Assembly: GCA_964247755.1 (NCBI GenBank)
Contig: CAXTVX010000006.1
Location: 34,636 to 98,635, forward strand
Direction of reading: 5' to 3'
Origin: Lichenicola sp964247755
GTDB taxonomy: Bacteria > Pseudomonadota > Alphaproteobacteria > Acetobacterales > Acetobacteraceae
Length of the DNA stretch: 64,000 nucleotides
Made by a program: the position numbers and the translations under genes. Below are positions 1-8,981 of this stretch, one piece after another. The notes below the pieces were generated by a model that was not told where the DNA came from, searched no databases, and saw only the letters and a program-made list of their open reading frames with translations. The first letter of the stretch is position 1, and each line of letters opens with the position of its first letter.

Positions 1-335
1 GAGCCCTGGAGGCCGACCATCAGGATCGGCACCGGGGCAGCGGCGTTCAGGTTGAGCGGTACCGCGCCGGCGCCGCCGAGCTGGTCGATCAGCACGTCGT
101 TGACGATCTTGGCCACCGCCTGGCCGGGGGAGATGCTGTCCAGCACCTCGCGACCGACGGCGCGCTCGCGCACCCGGGCGGTGAACTCCTTGACCACCGG
201 CAGCGCCACGTCGGCGTCCAGCATCGCCAGCCGGACCTCGCGCATCGCCTCGACGACGTCGGCCTCCGACAGTACGCCGCGCGTGCGGAGGCGGTCGAAC
301 ACTCCGGTGAGCCTGCCTGACAGAGCGTCGAACAC
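1..335 (-). CDS. ffh: Signal recognition particle protein Ffh, N-terminal part, cut by the window edge
   Basis: The first 111 codons of the SRP54 GTPase, which with 4.5S RNA targets nascent membrane proteins to FtsY and the translocon. Reading from a GTG at 335, the protein opens with FDALSGRLTGVFDRLRTRG, the helical N domain of Ffh. It reaches PVPILMVGLQGS at the edge, where the P-loop of the G domain begins. The rest of the G domain and the M domain lie outside the window. The GTG is preferred because the helix starts there, as in the family, and a GGGGTGG stretch lies just upstream. Identity is secure; the start codon is less so. Confidence 0.93.
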   Translation of the reverse strand, partial: MFDALSGRLTGVFDRLRTRGVLSEADVVEAMREVRLAMLDADVALPVVKEFTARVRERAVGREVLDSISPGQAVAKIVNDVLIDQLGGAGAVPLNLNAAAPVPILMVGLQG

Positions 336-502
336 GATGAGGCCACCCCAAACGAGCAGGCGCCGCTGCGCGAGCCTTCGCGAAGCGACGTGTCTAATTG
401 CCGCGGTGCCTAGACCCGGCTGGCCGGACTGTCAATCGCGGCACGTGGAGCCGCGCCCTGGCAGGGTTGACGTCCGGGCTGCGAGGGCGCCGGATCGCGT
501 GG

Positions 503-943
503 ATGGATGCCGTTCCAGAGGACGCGGTTCACGCCCGCGGCGACACCATCCGCCGCCAGCTGGAGCATGAGGACGGCCTGACGGTCAACCGCCTGTCCTG
601 GCTGGTGGCGTCGCAGTCGTTCCTGTTCACTGCCTATGCCATCGTATTGAACGGCCTGCCTCTGGCCCATGACCGGTTCGTGGCCGTCAGGCAGGGCGAG
701 CTGCTGCGCATCGTGCCGGAACTGGGGGTGGCCACCAGCGGGCTGATCTACCTCGGCGTGCTGGCGGGCCTGTGGGTGACGACGGCGCTGCGCCGGGCAC
801 TGAGGGAGCCGCGGCATCGGATGGTCACCGCGAGACCGCCGCTACCGGGCAACGCGGCGACGCACGCGCTGGGCCTTGCGGCGCCGCTGCTGCTGCCGCC
901 GATCTTCTTCGGGGCCTGGGCGGTCCTGCTGCTGGGCTGGTAG
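503..943 (+). CDS. Small conserved-looking integral membrane protein, function unknown
   Basis: A 146-residue protein starting at ATG 503; the frame is open further upstream but that part is Arg-rich and non-coding in character. After an acidic N-terminus comes a first hydrophobic stretch (SFLFTAYAIVLNGLPL), a second (GLIYLGVLAGLWVTTAL), and a third at the C-terminus ending LLGW. The middle loop is basic, so it is probably a three-helix inner-membrane protein. It is divergent from ffh and precedes kup by about 90 bases on the same strand. I do not recognise the family. Supported by hydrophobic pattern and codon-position GC; the start is uncertain. Confidence 0.6.
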   Translation: MDAVPEDAVHARGDTIRRQLEHEDGLTVNRLSWLVASQSFLFTAYAIVLNGLPLAHDRFVAVRQGELLRIVPELGVATSGLIYLGVLAGLWVTTALRRALREPRHRMVTARPPLPGNAATHALGLAAPLLLPPIFFGAWAVLLLGW

Positions 944-1036
944 GCGAGCCGCGGACGCGACGACAGGCGTTTCTGCCCCTGGTCCCCGGCCGGTCCCGGT
1001 CCGATGATCCGCTGCCGACCGCGACGAAGGATGACG

Positions 1037-2992
1037 ATGGCTCCCTCCCCCGATGCCCATGACCGTCCGCCGCTCGCCGTCGGCATGCTAGCAGCACTTG
1101 GGATCGTCTACGGCGATCTCGGCACCAGCCCGCTCTACACCATGCAGACGGTGCTGGAGACCGCGGGCGGCAAGCTGTCGACAGAGTCGGTGCTGGGCGT
1201 GCTGTCGCTGATCGTCTGGGCGCTGATCCTGGTGGTGGCGATCAAGTACTGCCTGTTCGTGATGCGCGCCGACAACCGCGGCGAGGGTGGCATCCTGGCG
1301 CTGACCGCGCTGGTGACGGGCACCGTGCCGGAGGAGGAGGAGGGCAACGCCAGCCGTCCCAACCGCAGCGCCCGCGTCACCGCCGTGCTGCTGACGCTGG
1401 GGCTGTTCGGCGGCGCCCTGCTGTATGGCGACGGCATCCTCACGCCGGCGATCTCGGTGTTGAGCGCGCTCGAAGGGGTCAAGGTCGCGACGCCCGCGCT
1501 GTCGCACTGGGTGCTGCCGGCGGCCGTGATCGTGCTGCTCGGCCTGTTCGCGCTGCAGCCGGTCGGCACCGCGCGGATCGGCACCCTGTTCGGGCCGATC
1601 ATGCTGCTGTGGTTCGCGGTGATCGGCACGCTGGGCCTGATCGCGACGCTGCGCCACCCCGAGGTGCTGTGGGCGATCGACCCGCGGCACGGCATCCGGT
1701 ACCTGCTGGGCGGCCACTGGAAGAGCCTCGCCGTGCTGGGCGGCGTGTTCCTGGCGCTGACCGGGGCGGAGGCGCTGTATGCCGACATGGGGCATATCGG
1801 CCGGCTGCCGATCCGGATGTCCTGGTACGGGATCGTGCTGCCGGCGCTGCTGCTGTGCTACGCGGGGCAGTCGGCGAGCCTGATCGGGCTGGCCAAGCTG
1901 CCGGACAACCCGTTCTACGGCATCATCCCGCACGGGATCTTCGCGGTGGCGATCTGGCCGCTGGTGGTGCTGGCCACCTGCGCCACCATCATCGCCAGCC
2001 AGGCGATCATCACCGGGGTGTTCTCCATGACCAGGCAGGCGATCCAGCTCGGCTGGTTCCCCGGCCTCAACATCCGGCAGACCTCGGACAAGGAGTACGG
2101 CCAGATCTACGTGCCGGTGGTGAACTGGGTGATGATGGTGTTCACCCTGCTGCTCACGGTCGGGTTCGGTTCCTCGGCACGGCTGGCCGGCGCCTATGGC
2201 ATGGCGGTCTCGACCACCATGCTGCTGACCACCGCGCTGCTGTTCTCCTACCTGCGCCACGTCGCGCGCTGGAGCGTGGTGGCGGCGCTGGCGCCGGTTT
2301 CGGTGTTCCTCGCCATCGACGTGGCGTTCTTCTGCGCCAACCTGCTCAAGATCGCCGAGGGCGGCTTCGTGCCGCTGCTGGCCGGCGCCCTGGTGTTCGC
2401 CATCATGAGCACCTGGCGGACCGGCGTGGCGGCGCTGCGCGCGTCTGGCGCGGAGCAGGTGGTGGCGCCCGAGCGCTTCCTGAAGCGGATCACCGACGGC
2501 AAGGTGTCCCGCGTTCCCGGCGCCGCGGTGTTCCTCACCGCCCTGCGCCAGCCGATCCCGCCGAACATGGTCGGACACGTCGACCAGTTCGGCGCGCTGC
2601 ACGAGCAGGTGGTGACGCTGACGGTGGCGTTCGAGCAGGTGCCGCGGGTCGCGGCGGAGGAACGGATCACGCTGCAGCGCTACGGCGGCGGGGTGTGGCA
2701 CGTGATCGCCCGGTTCGGCTTCGTCGAGATCCCGCTGCTGCAGGCGACCCTGAACGAGGCGACGCATCAGGGCTGCCCGGTGGTGCCGCAGCAGGCGGTG
2801 TTCATCGGCGGCCGCGACGAGGTGGTGCGGCGGCCCGACTCCGACGATGGCGGGGCATCGGCCCGGCCGCGCCTCGCCGGGTGGCGCCGGCGCCTGTTCG
2901 GGGTCATGTATCGCAACGCGGTGCACCTGGTGGACCGCTTCGACCTCCCGGCCGACCGCTACGTGCAGATCGGCCGCCAGGTCGGGCTGTGA
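1037..2992 (+). CDS. kup: Kup-type low-affinity potassium/proton transporter
   Basis: About 651 residues, matching the Kup/HAK/KT family, which moves K+ with H+ into the cell. The signature IVYGDLGTSPLYTMQTV near the N-terminus, GDGILTPAISVLSALEG, and about twelve hydrophobic helices are visible. They are followed by a roughly 150-residue hydrophilic C-terminal domain, as in full-length family members. Start chosen at ATG 1037 because GAAGG lies 6-7 bases upstream; ATG 1031 in the same frame abuts that GAAGG and is less likely. Kup works at low pH, which fits an acid-tolerant bacterium (inference). Confidence 0.95.
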   Translation: MAPSPDAHDRPPLAVGMLAALGIVYGDLGTSPLYTMQTVLETAGGKLSTESVLGVLSLIVWALILVVAIKYCLFVMRADNRGEGGILALTALVTGTVPEEEEGNASRPNRSARVTAVLLTLGLFGGALLYGDGILTPAISVLSALEGVKVATPALSHWVLPAAVIVLLGLFALQPVGTARIGTLFGPIMLLWFAVIGTLGLIATLRHPEVLWAIDPRHGIRYLLGGHWKSLAVLGGVFLALTGAEALYADMGHIGRLPIRMSWYGIVLPALLLCYAGQSASLIGLAKLPDNPFYGIIPHGIFAVAIWPLVVLATCATIIASQAIITGVFSMTRQAIQLGWFPGLNIRQTSDKEYGQIYVPVVNWVMMVFTLLLTVGFGSSARLAGAYGMAVSTTMLLTTALLFSYLRHVARWSVVAALAPVSVFLAIDVAFFCANLLKIAEGGFVPLLAGALVFAIMSTWRTGVAALRASGAEQVVAPERFLKRITDGKVSRVPGAAVFLTALRQPIPPNMVGHVDQFGALHEQVVTLTVAFEQVPRVAAEERITLQRYGGGVWHVIARFGFVEIPLLQATLNEATHQGCPVVPQQAVFIGGRDEVVRRPDSDDGGASARPRLAGWRRRLFGVMYRNAVHLVDRFDLPADRYVQIGRQVGL

Positions 2993-3094
2993 TCGGGCGG
3001 CCAGATCCACGGGCTGGCCCGATGGGCTGACGCGGATCGGATGCTGGGGTAGTTTGTCCGCCAGACGATCGTCGGCGGACGGGAAAGGATCATC

Positions 3095-3277
3095 ATGGCC
3101 TACAAGGTGAACTACAACTTCCAGAAGGCCGAGCGCGACCGGGCCAAGGCGGCGAAGAAGGAAGCCAAGGCGCGCGAGAAGCAGGCCGCCCGCACCGGCG
3201 GCACCGAGGCGGCGGAGCCGTCGGACGCGACGCAGGACGCCGAGCCCGGCGCGCCGGCGGCGTCGCATCCGGAATAG
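3095..3277 (+). CDS. Small basic hydrophilic protein (60 aa), function unknown
   Basis: Starts MAYKVNYNFQKAERDRAKAA. The first half is a Lys/Arg/Ala/Glu helix, the second half an acidic, Pro/Ala-rich tail. GGAAAGGA sits 8-10 bases before the ATG, a good ribosome-binding site. I recall short proteins with this MAYKVNY start as common hypothetical proteins in alphaproteobacteria, but no role is known to me. It stands alone between kup and the convergent der gene. The clean start, RBS and codon usage support it as real despite its size. Confidence 0.7.
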   Translation: MAYKVNYNFQKAERDRAKAAKKEAKAREKQAARTGGTEAAEPSDATQDAEPGAPAASHPE

Positions 3278-3290
3278 TCGACGCCTTCCT

Positions 3291-3335
3291 GCCGGGAGCG
3301 CGCGCCTGCGCGGATGCGGCGCCGTCGCTCCCGGC
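3291..3335. terminator. Inverted repeat between convergent genes, possible bidirectional terminator
   Basis: GCCGGGAGCG at 3291-3300 pairs perfectly with CGCTCCCGGC at 3326-3335, with a 25-base GC-rich loop that can itself fold. It lies between the end of the 60-residue gene and the end of der. There is no T-run, so it is at best an imperfect intrinsic terminator or an RNA-stabilising stem. Confidence 0.4.
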
Positions 3336-3424
3336 GGCATCCGGGCCGGTTCCGGTAAGACAGGACACGCGTGGCGCCGGAGCCGCAAAGGGCTGCCGGT
3401 CGATCCGGGCGCGAGCCGGCCCCG

Positions 3425-4873
3425 TCAGGCGTCGGCGTAGGGGTTGCGGGTACCGCGCAGCAGCAGCCGGATCGGCGTGCCGGGCATGCCGAAGGTTTCC
3501 CGCAGGCCGTTGACCAAGTAGCGCTGGTAGTCCTCCGGCAGCATCTCGGCGCGAGTGCCGAACAGGATGAAGGTCGGCGGACGCGCCTTGGCCTGGGTCA
3601 TGTAGCGCAGCTTCAGCCGCCGTCCCTCGACCAGCGGCGGCGTGTGCCGCTCCAGCGCCCCCTCGAACCAGCGGTTGAGCGCGCCGGTCGGCACCCGCTT
3701 GTTCCATATCTCGTGCGCCGCCCGGACCACCGGCAGCAGCTTGCCCACCCCTGCCCCGGTCAGCGCCGAGAACGACACCACCGGGATGCCGCGCATCTGC
3801 GACAGCGAGAACTCGATGCGGTCGGAGATCGCCTGCCGGGTGGCGATCCGGTCCTCCACCGCATCCCACTTGTTCAGCGCCAGCACGCAGCCGCGGCCCT
3901 CGCGCTCGATCAGGCGGGCGATCTGCAGGTCCTGGTCGTGCACGCCGAGCGTGGCGTCGATCGCCAGCACCACGATCTCGGCCATCTTCAGCGCTTCCAG
4001 CGAGGCGGAGACCGACATCTTCTCCAGCTCGGCCTCGATCCGCGCCTTGCGGCGCAGGCCGGCGGTGTCGACCAGCTCGATAGGCCCAAGCGCGTCGGAG
4101 AACTGCACCGACACCGCGTCGCGGGTCAGGCCCGGCTCCGGACCGGTGATCATCCGCTCCTGGCCGAGCAGCCGGTTGAGCAGCGTCGACTTGCCGGCGT
4201 TCGGACGCCCGACGATGGCGAGCCGCAGCGGTCCCGGCGGGCGCGGCGGCAGCACGATCTCGCCGTCCTCGCCCACCTCCTCGATATCCGGCTCGTCGGC
4301 ATCGGGGATCGGTTCGGCCTGCTCCGGCGGCAGGCGGTCTACGATCTCGCTCATCAGGTCGGCCAGGCCCTCGCCGTGCTCGGCCGATACCGCGAGCGGG
4401 CTGCCGAGCCCCAGCCTGTAGGCATCCAGCGCCGCCGCGGTGCCGGCACGGCCTTCCGCCTTGTTGGCGACCAGCAGCACCGGCCGGCCCTGGCGGCGCA
4501 GCCAGGTGGCGAAGTGCGAGTCCGCGGGCGTGATGCCGGACCGCGCGTCGATGCAGAACAGCACCAGGTCGGCCTCGGCGACGGCGTGTTCGGAGGAGGC
4601 GCGCATGCGGCCGTACAGGCTGTCGGGGGCCGCCTCCTCGAGCCCGGCGGTGTCGATCAGGCGCACCCGGCGCCCGCGCAGCAGGGCCTCGGCGTCCTTG
4701 CGGTCGCGGGTCACGCCGGGAGTGTCGGACACGATGGCGCTGCGACGGCCGGACAACCGGTTGAACAGGGTGGACTTGCCGACGTTCGGACGCCCGGCGA
4801 TCACCACCACCGGCAGGAGCCGGTACGGCGTGGTGTCGGTCGGCGGCGGCGCCGAGCGGCTGCCGCGCCTCAC
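3425..4873 (-). CDS. der: Ribosome biogenesis GTPase Der (EngA)
   Basis: A 482-residue double GTPase needed for 50S ribosomal subunit assembly. Two G domains in tandem are evident. The first starts VVVIAGRPNVGKSTLFNRL with DTPGVTRDRK and DTAGL. The second starts LRLAIVGRPNAGKSTLLNRL with NKWD as its G4 motif. A KH-like C-terminal domain follows and ends in the family's usual RNPYADA. The linker between G domains is acidic, as is typical. Translation begins at GTG 4873. It is last in a minus-strand block after bamB, 24 bases away; the linkage of bamB and der is also seen in E. coli. Confidence 0.96.
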   Translation of the reverse strand: MRRGSRSAPPPTDTTPYRLLPVVVIAGRPNVGKSTLFNRLSGRRSAIVSDTPGVTRDRKDAEALLRGRRVRLIDTAGLEEAAPDSLYGRMRASSEHAVAEADLVLFCIDARSGITPADSHFATWLRRQGRPVLLVANKAEGRAGTAAALDAYRLGLGSPLAVSAEHGEGLADLMSEIVDRLPPEQAEPIPDADEPDIEEVGEDGEIVLPPRPPGPLRLAIVGRPNAGKSTLLNRLLGQERMITGPEPGLTRDAVSVQFSDALGPIELVDTAGLRRKARIEAELEKMSVSASLEALKMAEIVVLAIDATLGVHDQDLQIARLIEREGRGCVLALNKWDAVEDRIATRQAISDRIEFSLSQMRGIPVVSFSALTGAGVGKLLPVVRAAHEIWNKRVPTGALNRWFEGALERHTPPLVEGRRLKLRYMTQAKARPPTFILFGTRAEMLPEDYQRYLVNGLRETFGMPGTPIRLLLRGTRNPYADA

Positions 4874-4897
4874 CCGGGTCCACCGGAAGGATCGGGC

Positions 4898-6274
4898 TCA
4901 GCCATAGGCGGACAGCATGCCGTCCTCGCTGATCGCCAGCATGTGGCCGCTGGCCGCGATCGGCGTCATGGCGATCAGGCTGGACACCTTGGCGGTGTCG
5001 CCGAGCTTGCCCGTAACGGCGTCCACCGTGATCATGCCCTGCCTCGGGAAATCGCTGACGCAGATGAGCTGGCCGTTCGCCAGCAGCGGGCCGCTCCACT
5101 CGATCGGCCCCTTGCCCGGCTTGGGGCGCCGGAACCGCGGCAGGGTGGTGACCCAGCGCACGTGGCCGTTGGTCTTGTCGAGGCAGGCGAGCTGCTGGTC
5201 CTGGCTCAGCAGGAACAGCCACTCGCCGACCACCACCAGCCCGTCCTTGCCGGCGACGGTGCGCTCCCACAAGCGGCGGCCGGAGCGCAGGTCGATCGCG
5301 GTCAGCACCTGGCCGACGCTGATCACGTAGGCGGTGCCGTCGGAGATCACCGGCAGGCCGTGCACGGAGGAGAAGTCCAGGATCGAGTTGCGGCCGCCGG
5401 TGGTGCCCAGCGTGTCGCTCCACAGCAGCTCGCCGGTCTGGGCGCGGATCGCGGCGATGTCGCCGGAGCCGAAGCCCGCCAGCACCGTGCCGCCAACCAC
5501 CGCCGGCGCCGGCTGGCCGAACACGATTGTTTCCGAGGCGCTCGCCTGGTACATCCAGGCCTGTCTGCCGGTCGCGGCGTCGAGCGCGAACAGCTTCTCA
5601 TCGATGGTGCCGAAGAACATGCGCCCGTCGACCACGGTGGGCGCCGACCGGCCCGGCGTGCCGACGCCGGTGCGCCAGCGGATGGTGCCGTTGGACGCGT
5701 CGAGCGCCAGCGACTCGGCGACACCGTCCACCACGTAGATGGTGCCGTCGGCGAAGGTCAGGCCGCCGCCGACGTTGGAGGAGCGGCTCTTCTTCGGCCG
5801 GGTGTCGGTGCGCCAGATGCGCGCGCCGCTGGCGAGGTCGAACGCGCCGACCACGCCGTTGGCGTCCATCGCGTAGACGCGCCCGTCCGCCACCACCGGC
5901 TCCGCCGCCAGCACGCCGCGATCGCCGGCACCGGTGCCGAGGCGGGCGCTCCAGATCCGACGCGTGCCGCCGACCCGGGCGTTGATCGATTCGTGGCTCG
6001 GCACCCGTCCGGGCTGCTGCCAGTCGGCCTCGATCACCGCCTCGGGCAGGCCGATCGGGGTGGTGTCGCTCTCGTCGACGGTGAGGCCGGCGCCGATGCT
6101 CAGCACGTCCTCGCGTCGGCCGGCCAGCACCGGCTTCTTGTCGTCCTCGAAGATGCCGCAGCCGGCCAGCGGCAGCGCCAGCACGCCGAGGCCGCCCAGC
6201 AGCAGCCCGCGCCGGCCGAGCCGTGCGGACAGGGTCAGGGCCTCGTGGGCAGGTTCGTCGCGTGGTTGCATCAT
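4898..6274 (-). CDS. bamB: BamB-like outer-membrane assembly lipoprotein (PQQ-repeat beta-propeller)
   Basis: A 458-residue exported lipoprotein with a basic N-terminus, a hydrophobic segment and a lipobox LAGC at the end of the signal, then eight-bladed-propeller repeats of the PQQ type (for example GLTFADGTIYVVDG, VDGRMFFGTIDEKLFALDA and SDGTAYVISVGQV). BamB scaffolds BamA in the complex that inserts outer-membrane proteins. The ATG at 6274 overlaps the stop of the upstream TPR gene as ATGA; a second ATG directly follows. Context (TPR protein, bamB, der) matches the yfgM-bamB-der order known from gammaproteobacteria, which supports BamB over an unrelated PQQ protein. Confidence 0.9.
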   Translation of the reverse strand: MMQPRDEPAHEALTLSARLGRRGLLLGGLGVLALPLAGCGIFEDDKKPVLAGRREDVLSIGAGLTVDESDTTPIGLPEAVIEADWQQPGRVPSHESINARVGGTRRIWSARLGTGAGDRGVLAAEPVVADGRVYAMDANGVVGAFDLASGARIWRTDTRPKKSRSSNVGGGLTFADGTIYVVDGVAESLALDASNGTIRWRTGVGTPGRSAPTVVDGRMFFGTIDEKLFALDAATGRQAWMYQASASETIVFGQPAPAVVGGTVLAGFGSGDIAAIRAQTGELLWSDTLGTTGGRNSILDFSSVHGLPVISDGTAYVISVGQVLTAIDLRSGRRLWERTVAGKDGLVVVGEWLFLLSQDQQLACLDKTNGHVRWVTTLPRFRRPKPGKGPIEWSGPLLANGQLICVSDFPRQGMITVDAVTGKLGDTAKVSSLIAMTPIAASGHMLAISEDGMLSAYG

Positions 6275-6969
6275 CCGCCGGTCTTCGAGGTGTCGAGGGT
6301 GTCGAGAAGTCCGCTCGCCCGAGCGCGCTCGCTTTCGGATGCCGAGCCGTCCTCGGCGAGCCGGGTCAGCTTGCGCTTGGCGTCGGCGACGTGGCCCAGG
6401 CGCAGGTCGATCAGCGCGTCGGCTTCCAGCGCCAGCAGGTGCCACGGGCTTGCGGGCTTGAGGATGTCGCGCAGTCGGGTCTTGAGCAGGCCGGGATCGG
6501 CCTCGTCGGCCTGGTGCTGCACCCAGAGCAGGCTGGCCAGGCCGCGCAGGTCGGGATCGGCGCCGCGATCCTGCGCCACCTGGTCCCACAGCCCGAGCGC
6601 CCGGCGGTGGTCGGTCTTCCAGTCGAGGGCCGCCATGCGCAGACGCGACAGGGTGGCGAAGCCTTCTGGCGCTCGGGCCGCCACCGCGGCGAACTCGCCG
6701 ACCGCGCGGTGCTGCTCGGGCGTCGGCGGAGCGTCGGGACCGGCCGCGGCCAGCGGGGCGGTGTCGGCATCCTTCTGCGCCGCGAAGTAGGCCTCGGCGA
6801 CGGAAGCGGCACGCTGCTGCTGCCGGTAGTGCAGGTACTGCCACAGGCCGAACACCAGACCGGCCGCGACCAGGATCGCCAGGCCCACGACCGCCAGGCG
6901 ACGCGTCCGGGCGCGCGTGCGCTCGCCGCGAAGATCCGCGTCGATCTCGCTGAAGATGTCGTCGACCAC
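6271..6969 (-). CDS. Membrane-anchored tetratricopeptide-like protein (YfgM-type)
   Basis: 232 residues. A short cytoplasmic N-terminus (MVDDIFSEIDADLRGER) is followed by one transmembrane helix (about residues 25-45). The rest is an alpha-helical periplasmic region with TPR-like helices (FATLSRLRMAALDW, LRGLASLLWVQHQADEADPG, DALIDLRLGHVADAKRKL). This layout matches YfgM-like proteins, which act near the SecYEG translocon and periplasmic chaperones. Position immediately upstream of bamB-der with a 4-base overlap supports the assignment. The sequence alone does not show which partner it binds. Confidence 0.8.
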   Translation of the reverse strand: MVDDIFSEIDADLRGERTRARTRRLAVVGLAILVAAGLVFGLWQYLHYRQQQRAASVAEAYFAAQKDADTAPLAAAGPDAPPTPEQHRAVGEFAAVAARAPEGFATLSRLRMAALDWKTDHRRALGLWDQVAQDRGADPDLRGLASLLWVQHQADEADPGLLKTRLRDILKPASPWHLLALEADALIDLRLGHVADAKRKLTRLAEDGSASESERARASGLLDTLDTSKTGG

Positions 6970-7119
6970 AGTTCAGTCCGATTTCCAGAAGCGCACCGGC
7001 TGGCCCGGACGCATGGCGGCGGACCATAGCGGCGGCGCTCCCTGCGGGCAAACGATGACCTGGGCCGCCGGCCGGGTGCCGTTCAGACTTCGTTCATCGC
7101 TTGGCGGCAGAATGGCGCC

Positions 7120-7518
7120 ATGAAACGGCACACCGCGCTGCTGCTGATCCCGCTGCTCTGCGCCTTCATGCTGACCTGGCTTGGCGGCTGCGTTCCGGCG
7201 ACCGTAATCCCGCTCACCGCCGGGGTCGGGGCAGACATCGCCATCTTCCACCGTTCGGTGCCAGACATGGTGTATTCCGCCGTCACCGGACGCGACTGCT
7301 CGGTGGTGCGGCTGGACGAAGGGCAGAGCTACTGCCGGCCGGTGGACCCTCCGGTGCCGCCGCAGCCGTACTGCACGCGCAGCCTGGCCGGGGTGGACTG
7401 CTGGGCGCATCCGGAGCAGATCCCGGGCCTGCCGATGCAGGTGGCGCAGGGACCGCACGACCTGTCCCCGGAGCAGAACCGGGCGCGGCTGGCGCGCTGG
7501 CCGGTCAGCCTGCAGTAG
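7120..7518 (+). CDS. Small lipoprotein of unknown function
   Basis: 132 residues. A basic start, a hydrophobic core and LGGC at the signal end indicate a type II signal peptide with lipidated Cys near position 24. The mature part has five further Cys residues and a Pro-rich centre (VDPPVPPQPYCTRSLAGVDC), so disulfides are likely. Divergent from the TPR-bamB-der block with about 150 bases between, a likely shared promoter region. Family not recognised. It converges on the next gene with 15 bases between the stops. Confidence 0.75.
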   Translation: MKRHTALLLIPLLCAFMLTWLGGCVPATVIPLTAGVGADIAIFHRSVPDMVYSAVTGRDCSVVRLDEGQSYCRPVDPPVPPQPYCTRSLAGVDCWAHPEQIPGLPMQVAQGPHDLSPEQNRARLARWPVSLQ

Positions 7519-7533
7519 GGGGAAGCCCGGGGG

Positions 7534-7935
7534 CTAGCGCTTCGGCGGCTGCAGCTTCGGAGCGCCTGCCCGCAGCGTTGCCGTCAGTGCGGAGAAGTTG
7601 GCGGCGATCCGCTTCTGCACCGCGCTGCTGGTCGCCTGGATCGCGTCGATCCGCGTGCGCGCCTCGTTGCTGATCGCGGTCTGCTCGGTCGCAGCCGCCC
7701 TGGACACGCAGGCATCGAAGCTGCGGGCCGCGCGCCCATAGGCGGCGACACGGTCGACGCTCGCGTTGTAGCGGTCGACCGTGGCGGTATCGACCGCGGG
7801 CGCCGCCGGCTCGCGGCCGCACTGTCCGGCAGTCCAGCCGGATCCCGGACCGGCCGCGGCGGTTGCCGGCACCGTTGCACCGCAGACGGCCAAGCCGCAC
7901 ATCATCGCCCGCAGCACGATCCGAATTCCGCCCAT
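7534..7935 (-). CDS. Exported small helical protein, function unknown
   Basis: 133 residues from ATG 7935, with AGGGAT just upstream. A clear Sec signal (VLRAMMCGLAVCGATVPATA) ends around residue 25. The mature part is mostly helical, with regular hydrophobic spacing (ATVDRYNASVDRVAAYGRAA, then ARTRIDAIQATSSAVQKRIA) and two Cys that could pair. A periplasmic helical-bundle protein is likely. No family name can be given. It is divergent from the creatininase gene, about 96 bases away. Confidence 0.7.
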   Translation of the reverse strand: MGGIRIVLRAMMCGLAVCGATVPATAAAGPGSGWTAGQCGREPAAPAVDTATVDRYNASVDRVAAYGRAARSFDACVSRAAATEQTAISNEARTRIDAIQATSSAVQKRIAANFSALTATLRAGAPKLQPPKR

Positions 7936-8031
7936 CTGCGATCCCTGTCCTCGACGCCGTGCCGGTATCCCGGCGCCGCACGGCATCGTCAAGCATCGCC
8001 CGCAGCGACATGTACCGGGGAGGTAGCCGCC

Positions 8032-8868
8032 ATGGCCGAAGTCGTCCGCAACCGCGATGCCGTGAAGATCCGCCTCGGCACGCTCACCAGCGCCGAGGCC
8101 GCGGACCGGCTCGCTGCCGGCGCCACCGTGCTGCTGCCGCTCGGCAGCCTGGAGGACCAGGGACCGCACGCGCCGATGGGCGACTACCTGTGCGCCGAGC
8201 GGATGGCAGAGCTGATCGCCGGCGCCGCGACCGCAGCCGGCCACGACACGGTGGTCGCTCCGGTGCTGCCGTTCGGTGGCCGCGACTTCTTCGGCAGCCG
8301 GGTGGGCGGCATCGCGCTGGAGCAGACCACCCTGCGCCTGGTGCTGTGCGACATGCTGCACGGGCTGCTTCGCCACCACGTAGTCCGGCTGGTCGTGGTC
8401 AACGGCCATGGCGGCAACGCCCAGGCGATCCACGACGTGACCCAGGAGATCCTGCTGTCGCGCGGCGTGCTGGTCCCGTGTCTCCATCTGTGGAGGATGG
8501 CAGGGGCGCTGCTGCCGGAGCTGCTGGGGGCGGAGCGGGCGCAGCTTTCCACCGGCCACGGCGCCGACCCGCTGGCCAGCGTGGCGATGCACCTGTTCCC
8601 CGAACTGGTCCGTCACGACCTGGTTCCGTCTGCGCCGGCGGCACCGCGCCAAGTCGGCGGCCTGGACGTGGTCGGGTTCGGGACCGCCCGGCTCGGCGGG
8701 ATCGAGATCGGCGTGCCGGTGGAGATCGGCCACAGCGCGGTGACCGGCGACGCACGCCTGTGTTCGGCCGAAACGGGGGCCGCCATCACCGCCCGGCTGG
8801 TCGAGGCAGGCAGCGCACTGGTCGTCCATCTCGCGCGGCAGCCGCTGGGAGACCCAGCCGGACGCTGA
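8032..8868 (+). CDS. Creatininase-family amidohydrolase
   Basis: 278 residues. The family metal site is recognisable: LPLGSLEDQGPHAPMGDY gives E41, H46 and D51, VVVNGHGGNA gives H126, and GHGADPLAS stands where most members have HAGE. Members cleave cyclic or linear amides (creatinine, pyrimidine intermediates, 3-dehydro acids) with Mn/Zn; the substrate here cannot be told. GGGAGG lies about 8 bases before ATG 8032. The change from HAGE to HGAD at the second metal-binding strand is worth noting but may still bind metal. It precedes an MFS exporter on the same strand. Confidence 0.85.
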   Translation: MAEVVRNRDAVKIRLGTLTSAEAADRLAAGATVLLPLGSLEDQGPHAPMGDYLCAERMAELIAGAATAAGHDTVVAPVLPFGGRDFFGSRVGGIALEQTTLRLVLCDMLHGLLRHHVVRLVVVNGHGGNAQAIHDVTQEILLSRGVLVPCLHLWRMAGALLPELLGAERAQLSTGHGADPLASVAMHLFPELVRHDLVPSAPAAPRQVGGLDVVGFGTARLGGIEIGVPVEIGHSAVTGDARLCSAETGAAITARLVEAGSALVVHLARQPLGDPAGR

Positions 8869-8981
8869 TCCGCGGCGCCGGCTGTTCCTCGTTTCGTGCG
8901 GCCACACCGCGCTGGAGCCTCTTGGCCCCGCTCATGTTGCAGCGCACGATAAGATGCGTCCCGTCCCGGAGCAGCCGCCGC

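Noticed and set aside
1088..3388. Very long minus-strand open frame (766 codons) opposite kup
   Set aside because: It mirrors kup with His/Arg/Gln-rich composition caused by high third-position GC; no domain, and kup is unmistakable.
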